Shown: positions 48,186 to 59,669 of the stretch, piece by piece
Layout of the letters: each line of letters starts with the position of its first letter
How positions within the stretch are numbered: the stretch's first letter is position 1
Assembly (NCBI RefSeq): GCF_037975245.1
Contig: NC_092572.1
Coordinates: 12,746,769 to 12,810,768, forward strand
Direction: 5' to 3'
DNA: 64,000 nucleotides
Origin: Apostichopus japonicus
Lineage: Eukaryota; Echinodermata; Holothuroidea; Aspidochirotida; Stichopodidae
The notes under the pieces: generated by a model
The model's database searches: none
Told to the model about the DNA's origin: nothing
What the model saw: only the letters and a program-made list of their open reading frames with translations
Program-made: the position numbers and the translations under genes

Positions 48186-48700
48186 GACCTGCCTAAATGA
48201 TTCCCCCAGTGCACTGAAGGATGCAGGGGGAAAGCTGTCTACAGGAATGTCAAGGTACACCCAGTGTAAAGAAGCATACAGAAGGGGGGGGGGGGGCGAC
48301 CTGTCGACAGTGTGCTAAGGTACACCCAATGAACTGAAGGATGCAGGGGGCGACCTGTCTACAGGGTGCTAAGGTACACCCAGTGTACTGCAGCATGCTG
48401 GGGGCGACCTGTCTACAGTTGCTAAAGTACACCCAGTGTACACCTAATAGGTACACCCAGTGTACTGAAGCATGCAGGGGAAGGCGACCTGTCTACATGG
48501 TTCTAAGTTACGCCCAGTGTACTGAAGCATGCAGGGGGTGAATCGACAGGGTGCTTGGGTACACCTAGTGTACTGAAGCATACAGGGGGCGACCTGTCGA
48601 CAGGGTGCTGAAGTACACCAAGTGTACTGAAGCATGCAGGGGGTGACCCTGTCGACAGGGTTCTAAAGTACACCCAGTACACGGTACACTGGGTGTACAC
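48180..48700. repeat. Minisatellite, unit about 57-60 bp, eight to nine copies
   Basis: The unit is TACACCCAGTGTACTGAAGC followed by ATGCAGGGGGCGACCTGTC and a CTAAGG-like end. Several copies carry the palindrome CCTGTCGACAGG. The array ends in an inverted pair, ACACCCAGT and ACTGGGTGT, near 48668-48698. Confidence 0.85.
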
Positions 48701-48744
48701 AGTACACATTATCGTAGCCAAAAGGCCGAGAAACAAAGTCAAAG

Positions 48745-49410
48745 AAAAGTCACCCAGGAAAGAACCTGGGCACGAAAGGCCAAACAATGAACCGACTGCT
48801 CCTCTGTGAACCCACTCAACTTGCATCGAGACTGTGACTGTGTGATCATCGTCAGGTATGTATCACGATTCCTCTAGGAGGCGAACATTATGTTACACAT
48901 TATAGCTACTTTTTAAGAAAAGTCACCGTTCAGGAAAGAACCTGTCCATCGAAAGCCAAACAATGCCAACCGTCTTATCCGCTCTCATCCCCAGTCTCCT
49001 TGCATCAATACTGTGACTGTGTGATCATCGACGTCAGGTGTGTATCACGATTCCCCCTAGAAGGGGAACATAATGATACTTTTTTGGAAAGTCACCAGGA
49101 AAGAACCTGGTCATGAAAAGCCAAACAACGATCCGACGGATCCGCTCTCGTCCCTTGTCCCCTTGCATAGAAACTGTTACCGTGCAGTGATAATCGTCAG
49201 GTGTGCATCGCGATTCCCCCAGAAGGATACTTTTTAAGAAAAGTTACCCATGAAAGAACATGGGCACGAAAAACCAAACAACCGAACGACTGATCCGCAG
49301 GCGCAACCCCAGTCGCCTTGCATCGAGACTGATTGTGTGATCATCGTCAGGTATGTACCACGATTTCCGGAGAAGGGGAATATAATGAAACTTTTTGGCA
49401 AAGTCACACA
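48745..49410. repeat. Tandem repeat, unit 150-175 bp, four copies, each with a small hairpin
   Basis: Copies begin AAGTCACC or similar at about 48746, 48920, 49089 and 49241. Each has a hairpin with loop AAAGAA, then CCAAACAA, a variable centre, and TGTGATCATCGTCAGG. The stems covary: CCCAGG/CCTGGG (48753-48770), CAGG/CCTG (48931-48944), ACCAGG/CCTGGT (49094-49111), CCCATG/CATGGG (49247-49264). Confidence 0.85.
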
Positions 49411-49479
49411 GTACATAGTTAAATATGTTTACTTCAGACAATTGACAGTGCCTGTATATACGTTTGTGTGATCTATAGA

Positions 49480-50909
49480 ATTTTACGTAACTTTGTCGGT
49501 GCATTTATGCAGTTAAACTAATAGAGGGCAGTCTTCCGAATCCACCACATAGATTTATATTTGGCATATAGTTGTTATAATTTGGAATTGGCCGAAGGAA
49601 AACCTGAGAGGCGCTTGCAACCTAAAATGTATATAGTGACATCTACCGAATTTTCCCTTCCAACTCAGTAGCGTCGGAGTTCAGTCTAGCTGACTGAGAG
49701 GAACAGGAAGTGAACTTTCGGAAATTCATGCATCCAATCGTGCGAAACTTTAAATAGGACAGTGTAGTGAAGTCGGGTATTGGGTGCGTAAATACAACAC
49801 AACCTCTTAACACCGGTCCTAGACTAATATACATTTGATGGCATCTTCTAATTGTTGTTTTACACCTACGTTGTTGCTCTGTCATCTATAAAGTAACAAA
49901 AAGATACCGACTGCTATCCTTCCCCATCCCCCCCCCCCCCAATCCCTACTCCTGCTCATCAATACCCTTTGAGAACTATATGTTGATAATTTAACATTTC
50001 TGGCTGCAGTAAACTTTGGGGTTATAACATTTCAACAATATTTCAGTTGGTCAAATTCAAAACCATATGTTATGTTCTATGTCGAAAGACCGCTTTGTCT
50101 ATGAATTAAAATAACAGGCTGTCAAATTGTGATAACTTAATGAGAAATGTCTCATTGGAGGGAAATGTTAGTCAAATCTGTTAATCTGATCAAATTCACC
50201 AAAATATGTTGAATAAAAGAAATGATATCAGAAATCACGCAAATGATGTTTCGCACCAAAGCATTGTGATGTCTCATACTGTAAGGCAACATTTTTGTTT
50301 CTAGCTTTATAGTCAATCTTTATGAAAAAAATATAAAAAACCAGCCGTTTTCTTAAGTTTGTTGAATATCATTGGTAACGCACGACATATAAGATCCTTG
50401 TGGCACCTAAGCATATGCAGTGGAATTATTAATATTCCACAGGCCAAATATAATGGGTAATATTTTTTGCTGGGCCATGTTCTGAATTGACTCCGGCTTG
50501 TGCATACTCCCCCCACCCCCCCCCCCCCCACCCTATGTCACTATAAGGCCATTGTAATTCCCTTGCCAAGAGAATCTTGATACTTCACTCGGACGCAACA
50601 CGAGCATAAACACACGGTAACTGTCTCGACGTAAGGGGTCAGCTGGGGTTGTTGGAGTTCCTACCCGGCACCGGGTTTATCTTGGGTGACTTTTAATTAA
50701 AAGGAAGCATAAAAGTGGGAGAACAAGGCAATCTAAGTGCGAGTACTTGTATAATTAACTTTGTAATAGTTTCTTTTACTATATAGTATAAATAGGCCTA
50801 CTGACGAGTACACTCCATGAGTACGCCGAGTACAACGAGTAGGGCCTACGATTAGGCCTACATACAAAGATGTTCCCATATACAAGTACAAACACGGACT
50901 CACTGTATA
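49480..50909. other. Intergenic sequence, no feature recognised
   Basis: AT-rich with C runs at 49926-49940 and 50513-50530. No gene seen. Confidence 0.6.
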
Positions 50910-51119
50910 TGTGACGGGTGGACGATTTATAGCCCCCCTTAAAAAAAATGCGCATATACTTTTTTTTTTTACTTGCGTGTGCTGCTTTCATTTGCGAATT
51001 ACGCATTTTCAATGATGGCAGGATGTCTTATCGCGAACAATAAACCGTCGTTATTACGTCATCAGTATAACATCTGTCACCTTCTTCTTTCTCCAATTCA
51101 GGAGCTGGGGAGGGTAACA
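50910..51119 (+). repeat. 5' LTR of the Ty3/gypsy element
   Basis: It starts TGTGACGGGTGGACGATTTA and ends GAGGGTAACA. It is 210 bp, shorter than the 3' LTR because of a deletion of about 33 bp after GATGGCA; other differences are scattered substitutions. The primer-binding site begins TGGAGGCTCC two bases later. Confidence 0.85.
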
Positions 51120-51270
51120 TTTGGAGGCTCCACCCGGATGGTGTGCTAGGTGGCCAGGCCAACCCATATCTCTAGGTGGCGCACTATCAGTCTAGTCTGT
51201 TTCACCGAGGATCATAGAAAGATAAGAGACGAAGCTTAGCAGTAGCAGTCCTGTGTGAGGTCAAATTAAC

Positions 51271-52510
51271 ATGACGTCAGCAGATGTAGCCGAGATGATC
51301 ATAGCGGTACAGTTGGCCCTTCTTAGGTGCTGAGAGGAACAAGTATTCACACTGGAGGAGTTTCTAAAGCTGCAAGAGGTAGAAAAAGCCAAGGCAGAAG
51401 GAAAGAGCTACCTTTACATTCTGAATCGATATCTCCATAGTGAAGAGTTGGAGGGGGAACCAGCTGATAAGGGTAAGGATATTTTGGTTAAGTTAAAGGC
51501 TAAAATAGATCCTTTTAATGTGGGCTTAGTTGTTGTGTAGTAATATCCAGGGCATTATTGCCGATCAATCACCATCAACCTCTGAATAGATACCCCAACC
51601 AAAGAGTAACCATGCCGGCTATTTGCCATGGAAGATGGAGTTCAAAATATCAGGGCAAATAGGCGAGCCTGGCCAGAAAGATCGCCTGAATGTTGCTAGT
51701 TTGGCCCGACAGATAGAAGCAGGTACCAAACAGGGTTTTACCCCAGAAGAAGTGGTAGTTGCTGTAATCAAGGCAGCTGTCCCAGGTTCACGTCTCCGAA
51801 ACTATTTAGAGGGACGTACTCACATAACACTCCCAGAACTTCATCGAATAAATAGGGCTAATATCCAGGAAAAAGAGGCAACAACTATCTTCCAGGAATT
51901 ATCAACTGTGTTTCAGGGACCCAAAGTGACAGCACACTCTTTCGTTCTAAGGGCTATGGACTTGAGACAGAAAGTTTTGTTTGCATCACAAGAAACAGGT
52001 GCGGGAGTAGTATTCCCCCCATGACCAAGCACAACAAATGTTCCTCCATGCAGTGTCAACAGTACTGCAAAGTGATGATGTCCGTCAACAACTTCAACCC
52101 CTACTAAAGAAAACGTCTACTTCTGACGAAGTTTTCCTCGAAACTCTCTCCATTTGTGTTGGCCAGGAGACTGAAAGGTTGAAAAAATGAAAAAGTCAGG
52201 AGTCAGCCAGATGACAACATCCACCAAGCAAAATTTGCCCAACTCTATTGAAGGTGAAAAGTCTCAGCCGTCAAAGCCTAACACCCACACATGTGCAGGG
52301 ATCAGTTTAGATGATCTACAGTCTACCATAAGGGAGATCATCAGGGCAGAAATCAATGCTATGCAGCAGAAATCATCTTCAGAAGATAGGCCTAGGATGG
52401 TGCTACAAGACTGGGGATGCAGTAATTGTAGACGAATGGGCAAAGGAAGAGAGTGTACCCATTGCTTCAAATGTGCCAGTAATGAGCAATTCCAGAGAGG
52501 ATGTAAATAG
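51271..52510 (+). pseudogene. gag remnant of the Ty3/gypsy element
   Basis: An ATG at 51271 opens a frame broken by a TGA at 51331-51333 and ending at 51540. The capsid-like part at 51623-52024 contains FASQ/VLFASQETGAG and NYLEGRTHITLPEL-type text, and continues in another frame. The frame at 52187-52510 ends in a cysteine/histidine cluster (CSNC, CTHCFKC, GC) that should bind nucleic acid. Gag forms the particle; this copy cannot. Confidence 0.7.
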
Positions 52511-52689
52511 GGAAGGAACAAGAATCGGGGAAACTTGAGAGGGCCACCCGAGAAGGACATCGAGTGACCAATGACACAGTCCCACCAACCTAACCAGGGC
52601 ACAGAGGTGATGGCCTCAAAGAAGAGATAGAAGATGACAAAACTGGTGGGAAATAAATGTTTAATATTTTGTTCTCTCAGTGAGGTAAA

Positions 52690-54131
52690 ATAATAATAAT
52701 TTTAATGTAAGAATTTGTAAAGAGCTTTTATCCAGTTAAGAAAAACTGCTCAGAAGCGCTGCAGGAGCAAAGTACCCAAAATGGACACAACAGAAAATGG
52801 ATACGCATTCATGATTAGAACATCTTGAGTTCTTTCTGGGAAGTTGACACATGCTGGATTGTTTTCAGATGTAAGGGGAGACTGTTCCAGAGCTGTGGAG
52901 CCGATCTAGCAAAGCAACGTTCCCAATAGGTGGAATTGCGAACAGTAGGAACATATAGCATATGTTGTACGCTTGGACGAAGCACCCTGCTAGGTCTGTA
53001 TTCTTGGAGAAGCTCTTGTAGGTAAACTGGGGCTAAACCATTCCTTGCTTTGCACACAAGGACAAGAATTTTATAATTGATTCTGTCCGCAATTCTAAGC
53101 CAATAAAGATCTTTAAGAATTGGTGTTATATGTTTTTTTTACCTTTGTTACAAGTCTAGCATCACAGTTCTGCACACGTTGAAGCTTATTAAGATGTTAA
53201 GGTAATCCAATGAGAAGAGCATTGCAATAGTCAAGATTTGACAGAACACACGACTGCACCAAAGTGGCAGTTGTTTTGAAGTTAATAAACTGTCGAATCA
53301 TCGAAATGTTCCTGATGTTGTGGAATGCTCTCTGGCATACTTTAGCAATATGGACGTCAGCAAATAAAGACGAATCAAAACACAACTCCCAAGTTGCGAG
53401 CTTGCTGACTTGGTTCGATTACACATTCTCCGATCTCAAACGATGGAATTATCAACTTGTCTTGAGTTGATTTTGAACAGATGAACAACAGTTCTGTCTT
53501 CTCACTATTCAGTTTAAGAAAATTTCAAGTCATCCATGATTTGATATCATTGACGCATTATTTTTTCCATTAAACTGAAAGTGTTCTCAATTGAGGTGGA
53601 ATCTTGTGGTTTGAAAGCAAGATACAGTTGTGTATCATCCGCATAAAGATGGTATGAAAGATTGTACGCTCGAGAAATATCTCCAAGAGGTGGAGTATAG
53701 ATGGTAAACAACACTGGTCCCAGGACAGAGCCTTGGGGAACCCCATATTGCAGGTGAACTTTTTGTGATGTACTACCATTAATTTTTACCGTAAAGATAT
53801 ATAAGACTGTAGCCAAACAAGTACATCTCCTGCGATGCCTAATCTAAGTCGAAGGATTCTTAAGACTGTCGGTTGGTCGATAGTGTCAAACGCTGCTGAT
53901 AGGTCTAAAAGAACAAGGATGGCTGCTCCTTGTGAATCAATTCACTGAAGAAGGTCATTTTGTACACGAACAAGAGCGGTTTCTGTACTATGTCCGTGGC
54001 GGTAAGCGGACTGCATCACTTCAGCATTCCTGTAGCATTCAGATGGGCAGAAAGTCTCTTAACTATGACTCTCTCAAGAACTTTAGAGAGGGAAGGACAA
54101 ATTGGAAACAGGCCTATAGATCTTCAACACA
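52690..54131 (-). mobile_element. CR1/Jockey-type LINE fragment nested in the gypsy element
   Basis: On the minus strand, YGVPQGSVLGPVLF and YHLYADDTQLYL (YADD at 53645-53634) mark the reverse transcriptase. Upstream text includes LLDLSAAFDTIDQP-type sequence near 53920-53870; downstream 53385-53197 and 53057-52815 carry VLSNLDYCNALL and FARSAPQLWNSLPLHLK. The 3' end has an (AAT)n-type tract. GTAAA flanks both sides (52685-52689 and 54132-54136). The gypsy frame resumes directly after it, so it inserted into a gypsy copy between gag and protease. Confidence 0.8.
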
Positions 54132-54136
54132 GTAAA

Positions 54137-54704
54137 GACTGCTGCATTATGTGACACTGGGGCACAAGTTTCACTAATTTCAGAGGAATGGGCGGAGAGA
54201 CATCTTCCAGAAATCACAATTAGACCAGTGGAGGAGCTGTTGGACTGCCTGGGATTAAAGTTGAATGCTGTAACAGGTACTCCCATTGGAGATAAAGGTT
54301 GGATTGAGGTCCAGTTTCAGATTCCACAAGCAAACACGACCATTGATGTTGACATGACTGTACCAATGTTGGTGACTGAGGAGAGTTTGGAAAACCCGAT
54401 CATTGGGTTTAATGTAAGTGAAGAGATGGCACGAGGGAATCCATTGCAAGCCATGCAGAGACAATTTTGTACCTTGTTGCCCCATATGAATCATTCGCAG
54501 GTAAACAGAGTTGTGAGTGTACTTCATGGTACCGATTCAGATGAAATTTGTTCTGTCAAGACGAAGCTTAACTTGGTGACCATCAAGACTGGGGAGACCA
54601 AGCTTGTAAAATGTTGGACACATGCCCGTGTAAATGCAGAAGTAACTGCTTTGTTTGAACCAGATGAGGTCCAACAGTATCAGAATGATCTGCCACACCA
54701 ATGA
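54137..54704 (+). pseudogene. Protease region of the Ty3/gypsy element
   Basis: The aspartic protease triad Asp-Thr-Gly is at 54153-54161, followed by AQVSLIS. The open frame continues from 54228 to 54704 through the protease and linker to the reverse transcriptase. The start of the domain is cut off by the CR1-like insertion. Confidence 0.75.
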
Positions 54705-54731
54705 CTATTAGGCCAGGAAATTCATGCCAAG

Positions 54732-55760
54732 TTGAAGTGCCAGTTACAAAATGGCATGAAAGACATAATATTGCCAGGACGTACTCTTATGGGACAGGTA
54801 AACGTGCTGTATTGCCATGGGGAATTTTTGAGTAGCTCCAAACCAGAGACCACGTCAACCAGTGCTGTTAATGAAGTCAAGGCAGAATCCATTGATAGTG
54901 TTCCGTTGGAAGAAAAATGGCTTCCGAATGTGGACTTGTCAGAGCTGACTCCTGAACAAAGAGAGTTGACAGAAAGCATGCTAACTGATTAATGCGCTGC
55001 ATTTGCCCTCAAAGAAGATGATATTGGAAATATTCCAGACTTAAAGATGAAAATAAATCTTACAGATGACATTCCAGTACAGAAGTCATACATTGCTGTG
55101 CCGCAACCTCTGTATAAGGAAGTAAAGGAGTATGCGAAGGATCTAATAAGCAGAGGCTGTGTGGAAAAGTCACAATCGTCATATTCATTTCCTATGGATT
55201 GTGTCAGGAAGAAAGATGGAAGCCTTACACTATGTATCAACTTTCGACAACTCAACGCTAATTCCTGATAGACAACCCATCCCTAGAGTTCAAGATGTAC
55301 TTGATTCATGAGGGGGCAGCAGATGGTTTTCTACCTTGGATCAGTGAAAGGCATATCACAAAGGGTTTGTTGATGATAACAGCCGACACCTCACTGCCTT
55401 TATAACACCCTGGGGTCTATATGAATGGGTCAGAATACCATTTTGGATTGAAGAATGCACCCGCAGCTTTCCAGAGGTGCATGGAATAATAATCTTAATA
55501 ATGACATATGTGTGACATATTTAGATGACATCCTTGTCTACAGTGAGACATTTCAGGATCACCTTTCGAGGCTAAGACAGGTTTTGCAGAGTATCCAGCA
55601 GTATGGTATGAAACTGAAGGCTGCCAAATGCAGGTTGTTCAAACGAAAGGTGAATGATCTGGGACGTGTAATTTCTGCTGAAGGCCACTTGGTAAATCCA
55701 AGTGAAACTAAAGCACTTGAAGCATTGAAGGAGGCCAACCCCGAGCACTGTCGGTGATGT
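54732..55760 (+). pseudogene. Reverse transcriptase region of the Ty3/gypsy element
   Basis: Frames at 54732-54992, 55047-55268 and 55455-55757 give the RT in pieces: a FP-x-D-C-VRKKDGSL motif, then WGLYEW and FGLKNAPAAFQ-type text around 55410-55480. The catalytic YLDD is at 55518-55529, followed by a DHLSRLRQVL segment. At least four stops or frameshifts interrupt it. Confidence 0.8.
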
Positions 55761-55769
55761 CAGGAAACT

Positions 55770-56895
55770 TATGGGTTTTATTGGATATTATCGACGTGTA
55801 TACATCCAAGACTTTTCACGACTGGCTAAGCCACTGTATGATCTGTTGTCACCTCAAGACATGAAAAACAAAGGGAGTAAAAATACCGGAGAAAAGAAAA
55901 TGGGTCAGTGGCTTTCCAAGACCCCCTTGGAATGGACCAGTAGTCACCAGTAAGTATTAGAAATGCTGTTAGATAAATTGGTGAGACCACCCGTTATGGT
56001 ATTTCCAGACTATTCCCAGCCATTCGTGCTATAACACCGATGCTTCGTAGGATGGGTTGGGAGCAGTTATATAACCAAAGGCAAAAAAGTAAACTCGTGG
56101 TAATTGCTTACGCTTCCAGATCCCTATCACCAGCGGAAAGGAATTATTTCTTGCATTCTGGGAAACTTGAGATTTTGGCATTCAAATGGGCCATGTGAGA
56201 GAAGTTTAAGGACTATCTATTTTATGCCTCATCCTTCCAGGTGTACACTGACAATGACCCACTCACGTATTGATTTCTTCAGCTAAACTCAATGCTACAG
56301 GTCAAAGGTGGGTGGCAAAATTATCGGACTTCAATTTTACCATCAGATATCGTCCGGGACGAAGTAATGCTGATGCGGATATACTGTCAAGGATACCCTT
56401 ACAGATGGAAGATTACATTGATGAATGTTCTGACGAGGTTATGTGCTATTAAGGCAATGATAGCCTCAGTACAATTCCAGGCTCAAGATTCATGAATGCC
56501 ATGGGTCATGGCAGAGACTTTGTGTGCACCAGAGAAAGACCTACCAAAGTTCAGTACCAAGGAGATCCTTAATGCCTAGCTGGAAGTTAAATCTATTGGA
56601 AGGGTTATCAAACTGAAAAACAAATATCGGAGACCCAATTCTGAGGAGTGTAAAGGGGAAAGCATCGCTACCCGTTCATTGCTGAGGGAGTGGAATAAGT
56701 TACACATTGGTGTTGATGGACTACTCTACAGAAAGACGGCAACTAAGCACCAGTTAGATTTGCCAGCTATTTTCAAAGATAGAGCCTACTCAGACCTGCA
56801 TGTGAACATGGTCACTTGGGAGTTGACAGAGTCCGATGCCTTGACGGTCAATTTACCAAAGTACTATGAAGTAGAGATGTTATTAGAGTATTGAT
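55770..56895 (+). pseudogene. RNase H region and truncated integrase of the Ty3/gypsy element
   Basis: 55771-55953 is the RT connection (GFIGYYRR, FSRLAKPLYDLL). RNase H text follows in broken frames, with YTDNDPLTY near 56240-56275 and RYRPGRSNADADILSR at 56348-56395. 56679-56894 is only the start of an integrase (REWNKLHIGVDGLLYRK, SDLHVNM). The zinc finger is damaged and the catalytic core is absent before the 3' LTR. Confidence 0.7.
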
Positions 56896-57242
56896 CGTGA
56901 TTAAGATTTCTGCTACAAAAGACTTCTTTTTGCCGTAAATTGAGAGGATAGCCACTTTTTTATTACGAGACATTGAAAAATTGTCAGTCTAGAGATCCAT
57001 GTCCGATGCAGTGTTATATACAAGAGTTGATAATTTGGAATAATCATTCCATATAGGAGTTACATTATAGTCCTGTTAGATATTGAAAGACATTTAGAAT
57101 TTTACTGAACGCTTCTTAGTTGAATTTTCAATCACACCAAGGAATCTTTCAAATTAGTACATAGGTTTGTTAAATGTTTAACCGTTTCCCTATGTTTTTC
57201 ATTTGAGTTCAGGGAGAAGCAACGTCGAGGACGACTTCTTTC

Positions 57243-57255
57243 AAGGAGGGGAGAG
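57243..57255 (+). promoter_or_regulatory. Polypurine tract of the Ty3/gypsy element
   Basis: AAGGAGGGGAGAG lies directly against the 3' LTR, the normal place for the plus-strand primer of reverse transcription. Confidence 0.8.
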
Positions 57256-57499
57256 TGTGACGGGCCGGACGATTTATAGCCACCATTAACAAATATTGCG
57301 CATTTACTTTCTTTTTTTACTTGCGTGTGCTGCTTTCATTTGCGAATTACGCATTTTCAATGATGGCATTTTAGCCGAAATCCACGTGGGGGTTTGGTCA
57401 GGAGGTCTTATCGCGAACAATAAATCGTCATTATTACGTCATCAGTATACCATCTGTCACCCTCTCCTTTCTCCAATTCAGGAGCTGGGGTGGGTGACA
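57256..57499 (+). repeat. 3' LTR of the Ty3/gypsy element
   Basis: It starts TGTGACGGGCCGGACGATTT and ends GGGTGGGTGACA. At 244 bp it keeps the segment deleted from the 5' LTR. The flanking TATA follows at 57500-57503. Confidence 0.85.
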
Positions 57500-57503
57500 T
57501 ATA

Positions 57504-58440
57504 CAAGCCTATTACATGCCAAGCCCTTAAAAATTATTTTCCCCACGCATGCATACATGCCTCATTGATGGGCATAAAGTTTCAGGTTAGAAACCTCCGT
57601 CCTTATAAAGGCAATTGTAATCAATTGTACACGTTTTAGCATCAGAATACGGGCCAATATTCGTGATCATCTTTAGGGTTCTAATTTATTTCAGTATGTG
57701 GTTTATTGACATATAGTAGGCCTCTGCCGGCTACTGCTACCCGAGTGAAATTGACAAAGAGCCCTTAATGGATTGGAAAAGACATTCGCAACATTTTTGT
57801 TTCAAAAGGAAGCACGCTTAATCGAAATAAGTCAAGTACTAACATCAACAACTTGAAATGCAATCTTCTCCAGTTTGGTGTACAGTGTAACCAACTGTTT
57901 GTCTGTCTGGGGCCTTATATTTCGTATGAATGTTCCGTACATACTCTATGGTTGAATTCCATACGTGGCAGAAATGAAAATTATCCAGCACTTATTATGC
58001 ATACGGTGGCTTAATAGGTACATAGGAAAAACTAATAACTGTCCCCAAATCTCAAAATTGTGACTTTTATCTCAAATTTGACTTTTTATCTCAAAATTTT
58101 GACTTTTTATCTCAATTTTTTTCTTTCCTATGTCTCTATTAATCCACCGTATCTGCATGAGTTGACACTTATGTTGATATCTCGTGTTGTGGTTAACACT
58201 CTGTTGAACAGACTTGGTAGCGAGTCCGTCATATACCTATTTGTACACCCATGCATACTTTAGATTGTACTCATATACTTGCCGTTTTTGAAATTGTACT
58301 CACGGTACTCAGGGAATCATGGAACTCTATCGTACATAAAGTACATACAGTATAGTGTAAATTTTGAAATGTTCTAAGAGATATAAGTAATCATTTTTCG
58401 CTGAAAATGTCAACTCTATGTCACCTTTGATCCAAATGAT
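57504..58440. other. Intergenic sequence with one short tandem repeat
   Basis: The only structure is the 58049-58120 repeat. No gene is seen. Confidence 0.5.
58049..58120. repeat. Tandem repeat, about 21-bp unit, four copies
   Basis: Units resemble ATCTCAAAATTTTGACTTTT. Differences are mostly in the length of the A and T runs. Confidence 0.85.
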
Positions 58441-59030
58441 AGATTGGTTAGATTGTGAATACACAAAAGTTTCTCAAGTTAATTTATATTATGACTGAGG
58501 TAATTGTGTTCAGTCGGTCCACGGACGGATGTGAATTTAGGAATCTTTTCACTCCAGTTGGTGATAAAGTTATACATACCACTCCTGTTGTACGCAATCT
58601 TTGTGTTCATTTGGATAAACTACCTTACTATGGATTAGCAAGTTAATAATATATGTAAGTTTACAATGACAAAGTTTATCATATTATACTAATGTGTCAA
58701 CTTCGTATTATCTTCATAAGTCTGCAACTGAAAAACTTATCCACGCAGTAATCTCAGGTAAGATTGATTATGCAAATTCTTTACTAGCTGGCGCAATTTG
58801 TACCCAATTATCTAGGCTGCAAAAGATCCAGGAAACGGCTGCTCGAATTGTTCACAGAGCGAATAAATATGCACTGCCATTACTTCAAAACTGAAATAGC
58901 TCTATTGATTAGCTATTTAAATCTGCGCATAAGTTATAAATTCCTCATTTTGGCATTCCGTGCTATTAAATTTAATACCCCAAGTTACTTATTTGATATG
59001 TTTGCATCAAAAGCGTAAGAATAGGCCATC
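58440..59030 (+). mobile_element. CR1/L2-type LINE fragment
   Basis: Broken frames read MTEVIVFSRS and TPVVRNLCVHLD (58488-58620), then YYLHKSATEKLIHAVISGKI and DYANSLLAG (58705-58790), then LQKIQETAARIVHRANK, then FLILAFRAIKFNTPSYLF. This is the region after the reverse transcriptase core in CR1/L2-like elements. The catalytic core itself is not present. Confidence 0.65.
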
Positions 59031-59045
59031 TAGATCAAGATAAGT

Positions 59046-59085
59046 TTTGAGTTTGAGTTTAGAGTTTAAGTTTGAGTTTAGGCTT
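59046..59085. repeat. Short GAGTTT/TTTAGAG repeat
   Basis: Six or so copies of a 6-7 bp unit, GAGTTT(A). Confidence 0.7.
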
Positions 59086-59606
59086 AATTATATACCCAAT
59101 TAATGGCATAAAGTTGCATCTGAATGCACCATTCGACGTCTTAACTGTTTGTTTCTGGGGACGACCTCCAAACATCCCCACATGTAAGATAGCGTCAACG
59201 ACACCAGGGCCACATTAACTCCTTTTCAAAACGCTTTATTAGCCATTTGCCCAAGCTTAATTCTCCTTCTTAAATTAGACGAGGAAATTTAGAAATTGCC
59301 CAACCTCTGCCCCACCTTTGAAATCCTTGGCACGCGACTAGGTACAATATAGGAAAAGAAGAAAATTCCAAGTCCCTCAGAACATTAATATCTACAACAG
59401 CCACCAACATTCAACAAACCATCAGCTAAAGGATATGGTCAGACATTGCACCTTTCTTGAAATGCTATGAAAACACAGAATTAACATTTATATGCTCTTT
59501 CAACAAGTTTGTTATCTCTAAGGGGAAAACACACTTTGCTTTGGGAATTTATAAAAGTCCTGGAATCACGACTCTGTAAACTCTGCCTTCCCTCCTCCTT
59601 ATCTAT

Positions 59607-59635
59607 AGAAACTTCGGCGTTTCATCGAAGTTTCT
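59607..59635. repeat. Perfect 10-bp stem hairpin
   Basis: AGAAACTTCG (59607-59616) is exactly complementary to CGAAGTTTCT (59626-59635) across a 9-base loop. A poly-A/AAG stretch follows at 59640-59664. No known gene surrounds it. Confidence 0.7.
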
Positions 59636-59669
59636 ACCGAAAAAAAAAAAGAAGAAGAAAAAAAGCCCA

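Larger units (their letters stand above)
50910..57499 (+). mobile_element. Ty3/gypsy LTR retrotransposon, degenerate, interrupted by a CR1-like insertion
   Basis: Two LTRs (TGTGACGG...ACA) bound the element and TATA flanks both ends. Order inside: TGG-type primer site just after the 5' LTR, gag, protease, reverse transcriptase, RNase H, start of integrase, purine tract, 3' LTR. Gag-protease-RT-RNase H-integrase is the Ty3/gypsy order. Many stops and frameshifts are present, the integrase core is missing, and no env is seen, so it is dead. Coding pieces are listed separately. Confidence 0.88.

Noticed and set aside
48250-48826. Several overlapping open frames on both strands with repeated peptides
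   Set aside because: They are translations of the 57-60 bp minisatellite and have no start or splice context.
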